DNA from: an uncultured Bacteroidales bacterium
GTDB lineage: Bacteria; Bacteroidota; Bacteroidia; Bacteroidales; Muribaculaceae
Length of the DNA stretch: 8,731 bases
Direction of reading: 5' to 3'
NCBI GenBank assembly: GCA_900554845.1
Contig: USIY01000079.1
Location: 1 to 8,731 of the forward strand
Made by a program: the position numbers and the translations under genes. Every line of letters begins with the position of its first letter. The first letter of the stretch is position 1. The notes under the pieces are model-generated. The model was not told where the DNA came from. It saw nothing but the letters and a program-made list of their open reading frames with translations, and did no database searches. Positions 1-7,500 of the stretch are shown here, in pieces.

Positions 1-115
1 TATCGCTCAATTTTATAATCTGAAATCAGCAAGTTGAACTTGCGAAACTTGAATTTATTATTACCACAAGGCTCTTGAAGGTCTGGATGAAAAGGAGGCA
101 CCCGATATTACTTCT
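1..115 (+). pseudogene. Disrupted 5' portion of the TPR sensor-kinase gene
   Basis: The kinase frame stays open upstream of the GTG at 116 as far as position 53 and reads YYHKALEGLDEKEAP, a convincing TPR helix pair, so the protein family extends beyond that GTG. In the same frame TGA codons occur at 35-37 and 50-52. Before them, positions 2-28 read IAQFYNLKS, which also fits the first helix of a TPR. Between the stops, a different frame (33-50) reads VELAKL, which fits the second helix. This patchwork is what two compensating small indels would give. A contig-end error, a real lesion and a different upstream sequence (junction of a rearrangement) cannot be separated here. No signal peptide or normal start codon is visible, so the true N-terminus is missing or broken. 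Confidence 0.45.
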
Positions 116-1675
116 GTGGCATACTGTAACCTTGCCGGGGCGTACAGGAGCAACGGCAAATTCGACATCAGCGCCGATTATTACTCCCGCGGCGCCCATA
201 TAGCCGACTCGGCGAACCTCAAACCGAGTTATAAAATTCTGTCGTATCTCGGACTTGCCATAACTTACACCGACATGCGCGATTTCGACCAGAGCCGCAT
301 ATGGTGGAATCGTGCCGAGACATATTGGAAGGACATGAATCTCGACGACAAATTCAACTACTTGAACAACAGGGGTCATGATTTTTACGAACAGCGCCGA
401 TATAATGAATCGCTCATAATGTTTCAGAGATTGGATTCATTGCTGAAAGCAAATCCGTCGCTGGAATGGGAAGCCAATTTCTGCCGCGCCAACATGACCG
501 ATGTATATTTGAAGATCGACCAGCCTGACAAAGCGGAAAAACTCATACTCCAGACAGAACGTTATTTCACGGAAGCCCAGCCCAACGCGTATATTCAAGA
601 ACATATCCGCACTCAGAAACTGAAGCTCGGCACAATCCGGGGCGAGTACGACAAAGTGTCACAAATGCTTGATTTGTGGAACGCCACAGGCATAGAGAAT
701 CGCCCTGAGCAAAAAGTGGAACGTCTGGAGTTCCTTAAGGATTATTATGCCGGCATCGGCCAATGGCAAAAAGCCTATAAAGCACACATAGACTACACAG
801 AGTACGAGGACTCTATCCGCAGCGAGGCCCAGCGCCTAAGTATGTCGGAACGTCAGATGCGATATGAGCGTGACGCCCGGATTCTGGAGTTGTGCAAAGA
901 TTTGGAAATGCACCGTAAACTCCAGGCCCGTAATCTGGTGATCGGCATCATAGGTGTTATTGTCATAGCGTTGCTTATTGTGGTGATAGTCATGATGCGT
1001 CGTATGTCGAGCCATCGCGAGGAGCGAATGCTGCACCGAATAATCGCGCTTCGTCTGGAAAGTCTCGGGGCAAGAATCAACCCGCACTTCGTTTACAATA
1101 TTCTCAACCATGAGATAGTAGCACGCCAAAACGGGCAGCCATCTCATCTCGACGCCCTGGTGCGCCTGATGCGCCGACAACAATATATGGCCGACACCCT
1201 TTCGGTGACTTTGCAGGAAGACTTGGCGTTTATCGACGATTATATCAAGGTGGAAAGCGAAAGCATGGAGGCGAAACTGAATTACACATGCCATATAGCT
1301 TCCGACATTAATCCCGCAAAAGTTCGTGTTCCCTCTATGGTGCTTCAGATATTCGTTGAAAACGCTTTCAAACATGGATTCCGATCATTGCCCGAAGATC
1401 AAGAAAGAATATTGATGGTCCGTGTGTACCGCGTTGATAAAGGAATCTGTCTGGAAGTACTCAATAACGCTGCAGCCGATGCGGCTCCCAGTCCCGATTC
1501 CACTCGCAGAGGTCTGAAAATCGTGATGGGAACACTCAATATTCTGAATGAAAAGAAACGTGATGAGATCCGTTGCGAGGTCGGGGAATGGACCGACAAT
1601 CCTCAACACGACGGCTACAGAGCGGCCATTATAATACCTGCTGACTTCAATTTCGACATCCATGGAAAAAACTAA
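116..1675 (+). CDS. TPR-containing LytS-type sensor histidine kinase (5' end incomplete)
   Basis: This is a membrane sensor kinase that should autophosphorylate on His and pass phosphate to the regulator encoded next. Counting from the GTG at 116 (519 residues), residues 1 to about 230 are degenerate TPR helices, probably periplasmic. Residues about 228-272 are charged and likely coiled-coil. Residues 273-294 are one strongly hydrophobic membrane segment. A His_kinase-type (PF06580) dimerisation segment follows, with INPHFVYNILN and candidate phospho-acceptor H324. The ATP-binding domain has the N-box VENAFKHG (N416) and a RRGLKIV glycine segment around 464-470. There is no canonical DxGxG; NNAA at 450-453 stands in its place, as seen in some Bacteroidetes LytS-like kinases. 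The GTG is only the first permitted start after two in-frame stops; TPR-like coding continues upstream to 53, so it is unlikely to be the native start. The 3' end overlaps the regulator start by 14 bases, indicating translational coupling. Function is confident; the N-terminus is not. Confidence 0.88.
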   Translation: MAYCNLAGAYRSNGKFDISADYYSRGAHIADSANLKPSYKILSYLGLAITYTDMRDFDQSRIWWNRAETYWKDMNLDDKFNYLNNRGHDFYEQRRYNESLIMFQRLDSLLKANPSLEWEANFCRANMTDVYLKIDQPDKAEKLILQTERYFTEAQPNAYIQEHIRTQKLKLGTIRGEYDKVSQMLDLWNATGIENRPEQKVERLEFLKDYYAGIGQWQKAYKAHIDYTEYEDSIRSEAQRLSMSERQMRYERDARILELCKDLEMHRKLQARNLVIGIIGVIVIALLIVVIVMMRRMSSHREERMLHRIIALRLESLGARINPHFVYNILNHEIVARQNGQPSHLDALVRLMRRQQYMADTLSVTLQEDLAFIDDYIKVESESMEAKLNYTCHIASDINPAKVRVPSMVLQIFVENAFKHGFRSLPEDQERILMVRVYRVDKGICLEVLNNAAADAAPSPDSTRRGLKIVMGTLNILNEKKRDEIRCEVGEWTDNPQHDGYRAAIIIPADFNFDIHGKN

Positions 1676-2438
1676 GATTCTCATAGTAGATGACGACGCA
1701 CCTTCCCGAAAGCTTCTTCGGGACGGTCTCCGAAAATACAACTGGACAACTGTCTGCGGAGAAGCCGCCGACACCCGACATGCTGTGGAAATGGTACGCG
1801 ATCTGCAACCGGATCTTATTTTTCTTGACATCGAGCTCAATGATCAGTCAGCTCTCGACATTCTGGATGAACTTAAGGAATTGGGGAGCGCCACGGCAAA
1901 ATTCGTTTTCTACACCACCTACAGCAAATATCTCATGCAGGCGCTTCGTATGGAAGCGTTCGACTTCCTGCTGAAACCTTATGATCAAAACGAGCTGAAC
2001 CTCATCCTTAACCGTTACAAACTGGCAAACGCCAATAATAAGGAAAACTGTTGTCCTCCCGCCGACAGGCTTTCCAATATGAGGGCCGGAAATTGCGTGC
2101 CCACAGGAATTTCAGTAACTACAATCACCAACGACCGCATGATACTCTTCCCGCGTGACGTGGTGTTTTTCCGTTATGATACGGACCGCAAACTGTGGGA
2201 AGTGGTGCTGAGCACTTTGCAACATATAATATTGAAACGCAACACCACCGCGGATACAATTCTGAATTACGGACCGCAATTTGTGCGCACGCACAAGAGT
2301 TACATCGTGAATATCGGATTCATATCCATGATATCCGGCAATGAATGCCGTCTTATACCCCCTTATGACAATATAACCGACATTAAAATCAGCAAAATCT
2401 ACCGTCCGCGGCTTCTGGATCAATTCTACGATCTTTGA
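1662..2438 (+). CDS. LytTR-family response regulator
   Basis: This is a cytoplasmic DNA-binding response regulator of 258 residues, the usual size for LytR/AlgR-type proteins. The receiver domain spans residues about 4-120. It has the acidic pocket D10/D11, phospho-acceptor D56 in LIFLDIEL, T85/T86 at the end of beta-4, and invariant K105 in LLKPYD. After a linker (about 121-148, poorly conserved in appearance) comes a LytTR DNA-binding domain at about 150-256, marked by FVRTHKSYIVNI (residues 207-218) and a preceding stretch of beta strands. The ATG lies inside the last codons of the kinase gene (14-base overlap), so the two are almost certainly co-transcribed and form a cognate pair. Its target is not shown by the sequence. 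The intergenic region just downstream, before the lipoprotein gene, is the obvious candidate. The gene ends at TGA 2436-2438. Confidence 0.95.
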   Translation: MEKTKILIVDDDAPSRKLLRDGLRKYNWTTVCGEAADTRHAVEMVRDLQPDLIFLDIELNDQSALDILDELKELGSATAKFVFYTTYSKYLMQALRMEAFDFLLKPYDQNELNLILNRYKLANANNKENCCPPADRLSNMRAGNCVPTGISVTTITNDRMILFPRDVVFFRYDTDRKLWEVVLSTLQHIILKRNTTADTILNYGPQFVRTHKSYIVNIGFISMISGNECRLIPPYDNITDIKISKIYRPRLLDQFYDL

Positions 2439-2451
2439 GCTGCCATTGATT

Positions 2452-2468
2452 ATAGCTACAATAGCTAT
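2452..2468. repeat. Short inverted repeat after the regulator stop codon
   Basis: ATAGCTA (2452-2458), loop CAA, TAGCTAT (2462-2468) form a perfect 7-bp stem starting 13 bases after the regulator TGA. ATAGCTA also occurs as a direct repeat 9 bases apart (2452 and 2461), because each unit is almost self-palindromic. The stem is AT-rich and followed by only three T residues, so as an intrinsic terminator it would be weak. A dimeric-protein operator is an alternative. Confidence 0.35.
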
Positions 2469-2524
2469 TTGAGCCCCATTCTCCGAAATTATTAATAAAA
2501 TTTCACATTCAATTTTAACACATA

Positions 2525-2559
2525 TTTTTTACATTATTTTGTCATTTTTTGATTAAAAA
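2525..2559. promoter_or_regulatory. Helically phased T/A tracts (possible curved DNA)
   Basis: Homopolymer tracts T6 (2525-2530), T4 (2537-2540), T6 (2545-2550) and A5 (2555-2559) have centres spaced about 9-11 bases, close to one helical turn, directly upstream of the predicted -33 element. Such phasing is known to bend DNA and can act like an UP element. The role here is inferred. Confidence 0.35.
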
Positions 2560-2591
2560 TTGTGTCGTTCGCTTAATTTTTATTAATTTTG
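2560..2591 (+). promoter_or_regulatory. Predicted Bacteroidetes sigma-ABfr promoter
   Basis: TTG at 2560-2562 and TAATTTTG at 2584-2591 match the Bacteroidetes -33 (TTG/TTTG) and -7 (TAnnTTTG) elements with a 21-base spacer. Transcription would start near 2597-2600 and give an untranslated leader of about 135 bases before the lipoprotein ATG at 2734. This is the best promoter match seen in the intergenic region and would drive the lipoprotein, susC-like and susD-like genes together. Confidence 0.6.
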
Positions 2592-2596
2592 CATTT

Positions 2597-2617
2597 AAAG
2601 TGTATTTCATACACTTT
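2597..2617 (+). repeat. Perfect 9-bp hairpin at the expected transcript 5' end
   Basis: AAAGTGTAT (2597-2605), loop TTC, ATACACTTT (2609-2617) form an uninterrupted 9-bp stem, followed by TT. It begins just where the promoter predicts the transcript to start. It could be a 5'-terminal mRNA-stabilising hairpin, or in DNA a two-fold symmetric operator overlapping +1. It also resembles a weak terminator (stem then T5), but the low GC content and its place just after the -7 element argue against that. Confidence 0.5.
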
Positions 2618-2620
2618 TTC

Positions 2621-2683
2621 ATGAAAGACTCAGATACAAGCTATCTTCAATATAAGCAGTATCTGACAACACTACATATTTAG
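2621..2683 (+). CDS. Candidate 20-codon leader ORF
   Basis: An ATG at 2621, three bases after the hairpin, opens a 20-codon frame beginning MKDSDTSYLQ and ending TTLHI before TAG at 2681-2683. It lies wholly within the predicted leader of the lipoprotein operon and is out of frame with the lipoprotein start. There is no Shine-Dalgarno sequence, though the neighbouring genes lack one too. It has no rare-codon run or amino-acid run typical of attenuator peptides. It may be chance, since short ORFs are common. The reason to list it is its position between the hairpin and the real start. Confidence 0.22.
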   Translation: MKDSDTSYLQYKQYLTTLHI

Positions 2684-2705
2684 ACCTACAATTAGAACCT
2701 AACAA
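2680..2705 (+). repeat. Imperfect direct repeat in the leader
   Basis: TTAGACCTACAA (2680-2691) and TTAGAACCTAACAA (2692-2705) lie directly side by side and differ only by two single-base insertions. They sit 28 bases before the lipoprotein start codon. Whether they are a protein or RNA binding site or chance is unknown. Confidence 0.3.
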
Positions 2706-2733
2706 CAATTTACAACAATAACCTTTCAGCATT
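2701..2733 (+). promoter_or_regulatory. A/C-rich, Shine-Dalgarno-free translation initiation region
   Basis: The bases before the ATG at 2734 contain ACAACAAT twice (2702-2709 and 2712-2719) and almost no G, so they should be unstructured. No AGGAGG-like sequence is present. Bacteroidetes genes commonly initiate in this way from A-rich leaders, which supports ATG 2734 as the true start. Confidence 0.45.
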
Positions 2734-4554
2734 ATGAAAACTCAAACACCGTTGTTAATGGCGATTTCATCAGTGCTATTGTTTACTTCTGCATCGTGTC
2801 AGGACGACTGGGGGCAAAAAGACCCACCGGCCGGCGGTCAAGTAGTACCTACACTTGAGGAAATCTCAGCCTATGACTTTGAGGCGGAAGAGGGACTTGA
2901 CTCCAAATGGGTTCTTCATTCCAATTCCGGAGGCGCTGATCCGGCCATCGTAGATGACGCCAGCGAGATCAAGGGAGGAAAGGTCCTCCAACTTGACAGG
3001 GGTTATGTCTCCTTGTCGAATCCCTACACATCGGTCAAGCTCCAGGAGGCAGCCTCCATGACGTTCTGGCTGTATCAACCTGTGGCAGTTTCCGAAGAAG
3101 CTTCCGACGAGATCCACGCACAGGACATCAGTTCGACGATTATCGGATTCGAGAATGAAAACAGCACCGGCCATCTGAGAATCAACGCCAACGGCGGTAT
3201 CAGCTACAACGCCGCCGACGGTGAATGGAGCGACAATGATCCGGCTTCTGTCACCACAGGCTACATGCCTGCGGGTGAATGGCATTATGTGGCTCTCGAT
3301 ATCAACAACAAAGGATATAAGCTTTATGTCGACGGCCACCAGAAAGTCAACAAGACAGTGACGGATTTTGACTGCTCCAAGCTTGTAAAATTCATCAACA
3401 ACGTCCCGACAATGACCATTGGAGGCTCCGACAACGCCAGCCTTTGGGTGATCGACGACCTGAAGCTGTACCGTAACGAGATCGCCGACAAGCAGATTGC
3501 CCGTCCAAATATCGGCGGCGGCAACGACGAGCCGGTGATCGACTTCAGCAAGTGGGTGCTCGTGGGCAACGAGGACAACTCCACGCCATTCTGGAGCACC
3601 TGGGCGCCGTATGTCAACCTTACGGGCGACGGAACCATTCATTATGATTTCTACAACTTCCACGGCGGCAAAACCGACAATTGGTGCAACTGGGGTCTGG
3701 TGATCACCAACGGTCCCGAACGAGGAGCCGAAGGCTATGCCGAATACCTCTATCTGAGAGCCGACGCTTACGGATGGGGATCCGCTTATAACGGCGACAA
3801 CATCAAGCATGATTTCGACTGGGCCACATTCATGAAAGAGATGGACGGCGCCTATGTCAACATGGACATCACCCGTAGCGGAGCAGATGTCAACATTGTT
3901 GTGAAAGTCACCGCCGAAGACGGCACTGTCCGCAATTACTCCATGAGCATCACTGGCGTGGACTGCGAGACTATGGGTACATTCCTGACTTGTGAAGGTT
4001 CGCATCTCTACATCAATCCGGAGACCGTGTTCGTAGGAAAGAACTACAACGGCAACTATAAGCTGGGCGCCGAAGACTTCTCGACAGGATGGTGGTCAGA
4101 GCATTCGCCTCTTAACAGATTCGACGGTCCCTTCACTAACTGGGGCGTGGAATTCGTGAACCATACAGCCGGGAACGGCAACAATTGGAACAACTGGCTT
4201 CTGGTCTGCACGAACGGAACATGGATCGGCGAGGAGGGATATGCCGAGAACTTCGTGCTGCGTTCCGACGCTTACGGATGGGGCGCGACATACGACGGAG
4301 CCAATGTCGTGGCTTCCTTCGACTGGGACAACTATGTGGCCGACATGAAGGACTGCAAGGTCAAGATTCTGTTCAACTACAAGGGCGGCAAGCTTCACAT
4401 GCTTTGCAAACAGGTGACGGCAGACGGACGCCAGATGCCGGACTACCAGTTCACCTCCGCCGTTGAGGCGCCTATAGGACTTTTCTTCACCGTTGAGTTG
4501 GCATGGCTTGACTTCTCGCGCATAGGATACTATCCGTGGGCGTCTGTGGAATAA
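2734..4554 (+). CDS. Surface lipoprotein with LamG-like domain and two tandem beta domains (putative glycan-binding)
   Basis: This 606-residue lipoprotein has a type II signal peptide (residues 1-21; FTSASC with lipidated C22). The following QDDW resembles the acidic export signal that sends Bacteroidetes lipoproteins to the cell surface. Residues about 42-248 form a LamG/concanavalin-A-like domain (ending TMTIGG then WVIDDLKLYRNE). After a Gly/Asn linker come two copies of one domain, about 268-430 and 433-600. Their shared core is N-W-x-N-W, GYAE, LR-x-D-AYGWG and FDW, in register 168 residues apart. The domains are rich in exposed-type Trp and Tyr, as in carbohydrate-binding modules. I see no glycosidase catalytic signature. 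It starts the operon, 28 bases before the susC-like gene, so it probably acts as the surface glycan-binding partner of SusCD, although such proteins more often follow SusD. The binding role is inferred. Confidence 0.85.
   Translation: MKTQTPLLMAISSVLLFTSASCQDDWGQKDPPAGGQVVPTLEEISAYDFEAEEGLDSKWVLHSNSGGADPAIVDDASEIKGGKVLQLDRGYVSLSNPYTSVKLQEAASMTFWLYQPVAVSEEASDEIHAQDISSTIIGFENENSTGHLRINANGGISYNAADGEWSDNDPASVTTGYMPAGEWHYVALDINNKGYKLYVDGHQKVNKTVTDFDCSKLVKFINNVPTMTIGGSDNASLWVIDDLKLYRNEIADKQIARPNIGGGNDEPVIDFSKWVLVGNEDNSTPFWSTWAPYVNLTGDGTIHYDFYNFHGGKTDNWCNWGLVITNGPERGAEGYAEYLYLRADAYGWGSAYNGDNIKHDFDWATFMKEMDGAYVNMDITRSGADVNIVVKVTAEDGTVRNYSMSITGVDCETMGTFLTCEGSHLYINPETVFVGKNYNGNYKLGAEDFSTGWWSEHSPLNRFDGPFTNWGVEFVNHTAGNGNNWNNWLLVCTNGTWIGEEGYAENFVLRSDAYGWGATYDGANVVASFDWDNYVADMKDCKVKILFNYKGGKLHMLCKQVTADGRQMPDYQFTSAVEAPIGLFFTVELAWLDFSRIGYYPWASVE
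3538..4533 (+). repeat. Tandem domain duplication inside the lipoprotein gene
   Basis: Codons about 268-430 and 433-600 encode two copies of the same domain, offset by 504 bases (168 residues). At the DNA level a 19-base block, ccgacgcttacggatgggg, is identical at 3761-3779 and 4265-4283, while most other stretches have diverged. This points to an old intragenic duplication with strong conservation of the D-AYGWG motif. Confidence 0.75.
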
Positions 4555-4582
4555 ACCTTATAATCTAATTCCGAACTCTATT

Positions 4583-7500
4583 ATGAACAATATACAATTC
4601 ACAGCAAAAGGAGGGCGGGGCCATGCGCTTCGCCTCCTCCTCCCGCTCATAATGCTGGTTTTGGCCTTCGCACCCGCCGGCGCCCAGATCGTTAAAGGCG
4701 TTGTCACCGACGCCAAGAGCGAACCGCTGATCGGCGCCACCGTTCTGGAAAAAGGCACCACCAACGGCACGGCCACTGACCTGGACGGCTATTTCCAGCT
4801 GAATCTAAAGGACGCCAAGAAGGCAGTCCTGGTGGTTTCATACCTCGGCTACACCCCTCAGGAAATCCCTGTAAACGGCCGCGCCGACATCAATGTGGTT
4901 CTGACAGAAGAGAACACACAGCTTGAGGAACTGGTGGTAGTAGGTTACGGCCAACAGAAAAAGGAATCGGTGGTGGGCGCCATCTCGCAAGTGAACTCCG
5001 GCGACTTGCTGGAAACGCCTTCGGCCAACCTCTCGCAGGCCATCACCGGTAAGATTCCCGGCGTGATCACGTCGCAGACCTCTGGCGCGCCAGGCGCCGA
5101 CGACGCCTCGATCTATATCCGCGGACGCGCCACATTCGCCGGCGACGCACAGCCCCTGGTCCTCGTGGACGGTATCGAACGTTCATTCTCTCAGATCGCC
5201 CCCGATGACATTGAGACAATTTCTGTCCTTAAGGACGCATCCGCAACCGCCGTTTACGGCGTCCGCGGAGCAAACGGAGTCATGCTGATAACCACCAAGC
5301 GAGGAAAAGAACAGAAACCCGTGGTGAACCTAACGGCCTCCTGGCAGTTCCAGGCTCCCACGCGCAAAGCCAAATACCTTGACTCTTATGAATCCGTGAC
5401 CTTGCTGGAAGAGGCTTTGGCCAACGACGGTCTCCCCTCGCAGTATTCCCAGGCCGACATCGATATGTACCGTAAATCGGTCAACGGCGAACTTTCGGGC
5501 GTAGACGCGCTGCTTTACCCAAATGTGGACTGGTACGACCAGATCCTTCGCTCCTCCGCACCGGCACAGCGTTACAACGCCAGCGTACGCGGCGGTACTA
5601 AACGTATGCGTTACTACGCCTCCGTGGAATATTACGACCAGCAGTCGCTGTTCAAGAACCTTTCCAACGACAAGTACGGCAATTCTTCCTCTCTGGGATA
5701 CCAGCGTGTCGGATTCCGTGCCAACGCCGACTTCTTCCTGACAAAAGATCTTGAATTCTCGGTGAATTTCGGTACTCGTTTCGAGACCCGAAAGGGACCG
5801 AACTCAAGCGAATCCAACAACTACAGCCAGGTTTATTACGAACTGAACCACACGCCGAGCTGGCTGTTCCCCATCGCTTACGAAGTGAACGACGGCGATC
5901 AGACAAAGACTCTATACGGAGGTTCGTCACAGTATCAGAACAATGTCTACGCGATGCTCGCGGACGGCGGTTATTACAGGGCCAATAACAATGTGAACGA
6001 AACCAACTTCATAGCCGATTACAAAATGGATTGGCTCACCCCCGGCCTCTCTGTGCGGGGAATGGCCAGCTTCGACTATGAAAGCTATCACAAGACATTG
6101 TACAGCAAGGGTTTCGCCACATACGAGCTGAACGACCGCGACAACTACACCGAGCTTGAGGCTTACAACCGCTTCAATAAAGACACTCAACTGTCCAACA
6201 GCAAGGAAAGCTTCAGTCTCTGGAAACTCTATCTGGAGGCACAGATCAACTACAAACGTGTGTTCGCCGAGAAGCATGACGTCACCGCAATGGTGCTTTA
6301 CATGCAGAACGACTATCATTACAACTCCGATCTGGCGCGTCGCTACCAGGGAGTCGTAGGCCGTGTCACTTATGGTTTCGACGGACGCTATCTGTTCGAG
6401 TTCAACGCCGGTTACAACGGTTCCGAGAACTTCGCCAAGGGAAAGCGCTTCGGCTTCTTCCCCTCGTTCTCCGCCGGTTGGAGAATCACGGAGGAAAGTT
6501 TCATGGAGAAATCGCGCGCATGGATGGACAATCTGAAGCTCCGCGCGAGCTACGGTCAGGTAGGTAACGATGTGTACCAGGTGAACGGCGTGCGCCAGCG
6601 TTTCCTCTACGAGGAGAAATGGAGCCAGAAGAGCAACGATTACTATTTCGGAACAACGGGAACCACCGGCATATTCGAGCAGCAGTATCCCAACTACGGC
6701 GTCACTTGGGAACGGGCCCACAAGTTCAACGTCGGTCTTGACTTCGGTTTCTTCAACAGTTCGCTCTCAGGAAGCATCGACTATTTCTGGGAGAAACGCA
6801 ACGACATCCTCGCGGAGTACCAGACCCGTCCGCTGTGGTTCGGCGTGACTTCCGCCGCAGGTAATCTCGGAAAGACCGAGAACCAGGGTTTTGAGATCGA
6901 GCTTCGTTATTCCGGAAGGATCGGCGATGATTTCAAGTATGGAATCGGCGGTACTTTCTCGCACGCCAAGAACAAGATCACAGAAATGAACGAACCCGAT
7001 GCAAAAACCGATTACCGTAAGCGTACGGGACACGTCATCAACCAGTACTTCGGTCTTGTGGCCGACGGATTCGTGACCCAGGCCGACATCAACAGCGGCA
7101 AACTGCCCGTCTCCACTTTCGGAACAGTAAAGCCTGGCGACCTCAAATACCGCGATTTGAACGGCGACGGATTCATCGACGACCGTGACGAGACCTTCAT
7201 CGGATATTCCGACATACCGGAGAATACATACGCCATCAACCTCAACGCCGAATGGAAAGGGCTCTCCTTCAGCATCATGTTCCAGGGCGTTGGCCACGTG
7301 AGCCGCTATTACGACGCCGAGGCCATGTACGCCTTCGTGAACGGCGGCAAAGTACGCGAGCATCATCTGGACCGCTGGAATCCCGCAGTCTCGGAAGCAG
7401 AGAACCTCGCGAACGCCAAGTATCCTCTGCTGCATTATGACAGCTACGGCAACCATAACCAGCGACAGAACTCCTTCTTCCTGAAGAACGGTTCGTTCTT

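Larger units (their letters stand above)
2439..2733 (+). promoter_or_regulatory. AT-rich regulatory intergenic region before the lipoprotein-susCD operon
   Basis: These 295 bases between the regulator stop and the lipoprotein start are much more AT-rich than the flanking genes. In order they contain a 7-bp inverted repeat, phased T/A tracts, a Bacteroidetes-type promoter, a hairpin at the expected transcript start, a 20-codon ORF, and an imperfect repeat with an A/C-rich segment. These parts are annotated separately. No RNA family (riboswitch, tRNA or known small RNA) is recognisable. Confidence 0.7.

Noticed and set aside
836..1375. 179-codon minus-strand frame
   Set aside because: Antisense to the kinase membrane and catalytic segments, which carry clear family motifs on the plus strand.
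2452..2468. Strong intrinsic terminator after the response regulator
   Set aside because: The stem is only 7 bp and AT-rich and lacks a proper T tract, so it is kept only as an inverted repeat.
2866..4005. 379-codon open frame on the minus strand
   Set aside because: It lies fully inside the lipoprotein gene, which has a signal peptide and recognisable domains. The antisense peptide has no motif and low-complexity Val/His/Asp composition expected from the complement of a codon-biased gene.
2734..4554. Lipoprotein as a glycoside hydrolase of a concanavalin-A-fold family such as GH16
   Set aside because: The LamG-like and repeat domains show no ExDxE-type catalytic motif, so a binding role is more likely.
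4583..4910. SusC as a signalling transducer for an ECF sigma/anti-sigma pair
   Set aside because: The mature N-terminus is a carboxypeptidase-regulatory-like domain leading straight to the TonB box and plug; there is no STN domain and no sigma or anti-sigma gene nearby.
5927..6721. 264-codon minus-strand frame
   Set aside because: Antisense to the SusC barrel, no recognisable domain and no promoter or initiation context of its own.
6767..7456. 229-codon minus-strand frame
   Set aside because: Antisense shadow of the SusC C-terminal barrel caused by its C-ending codons.
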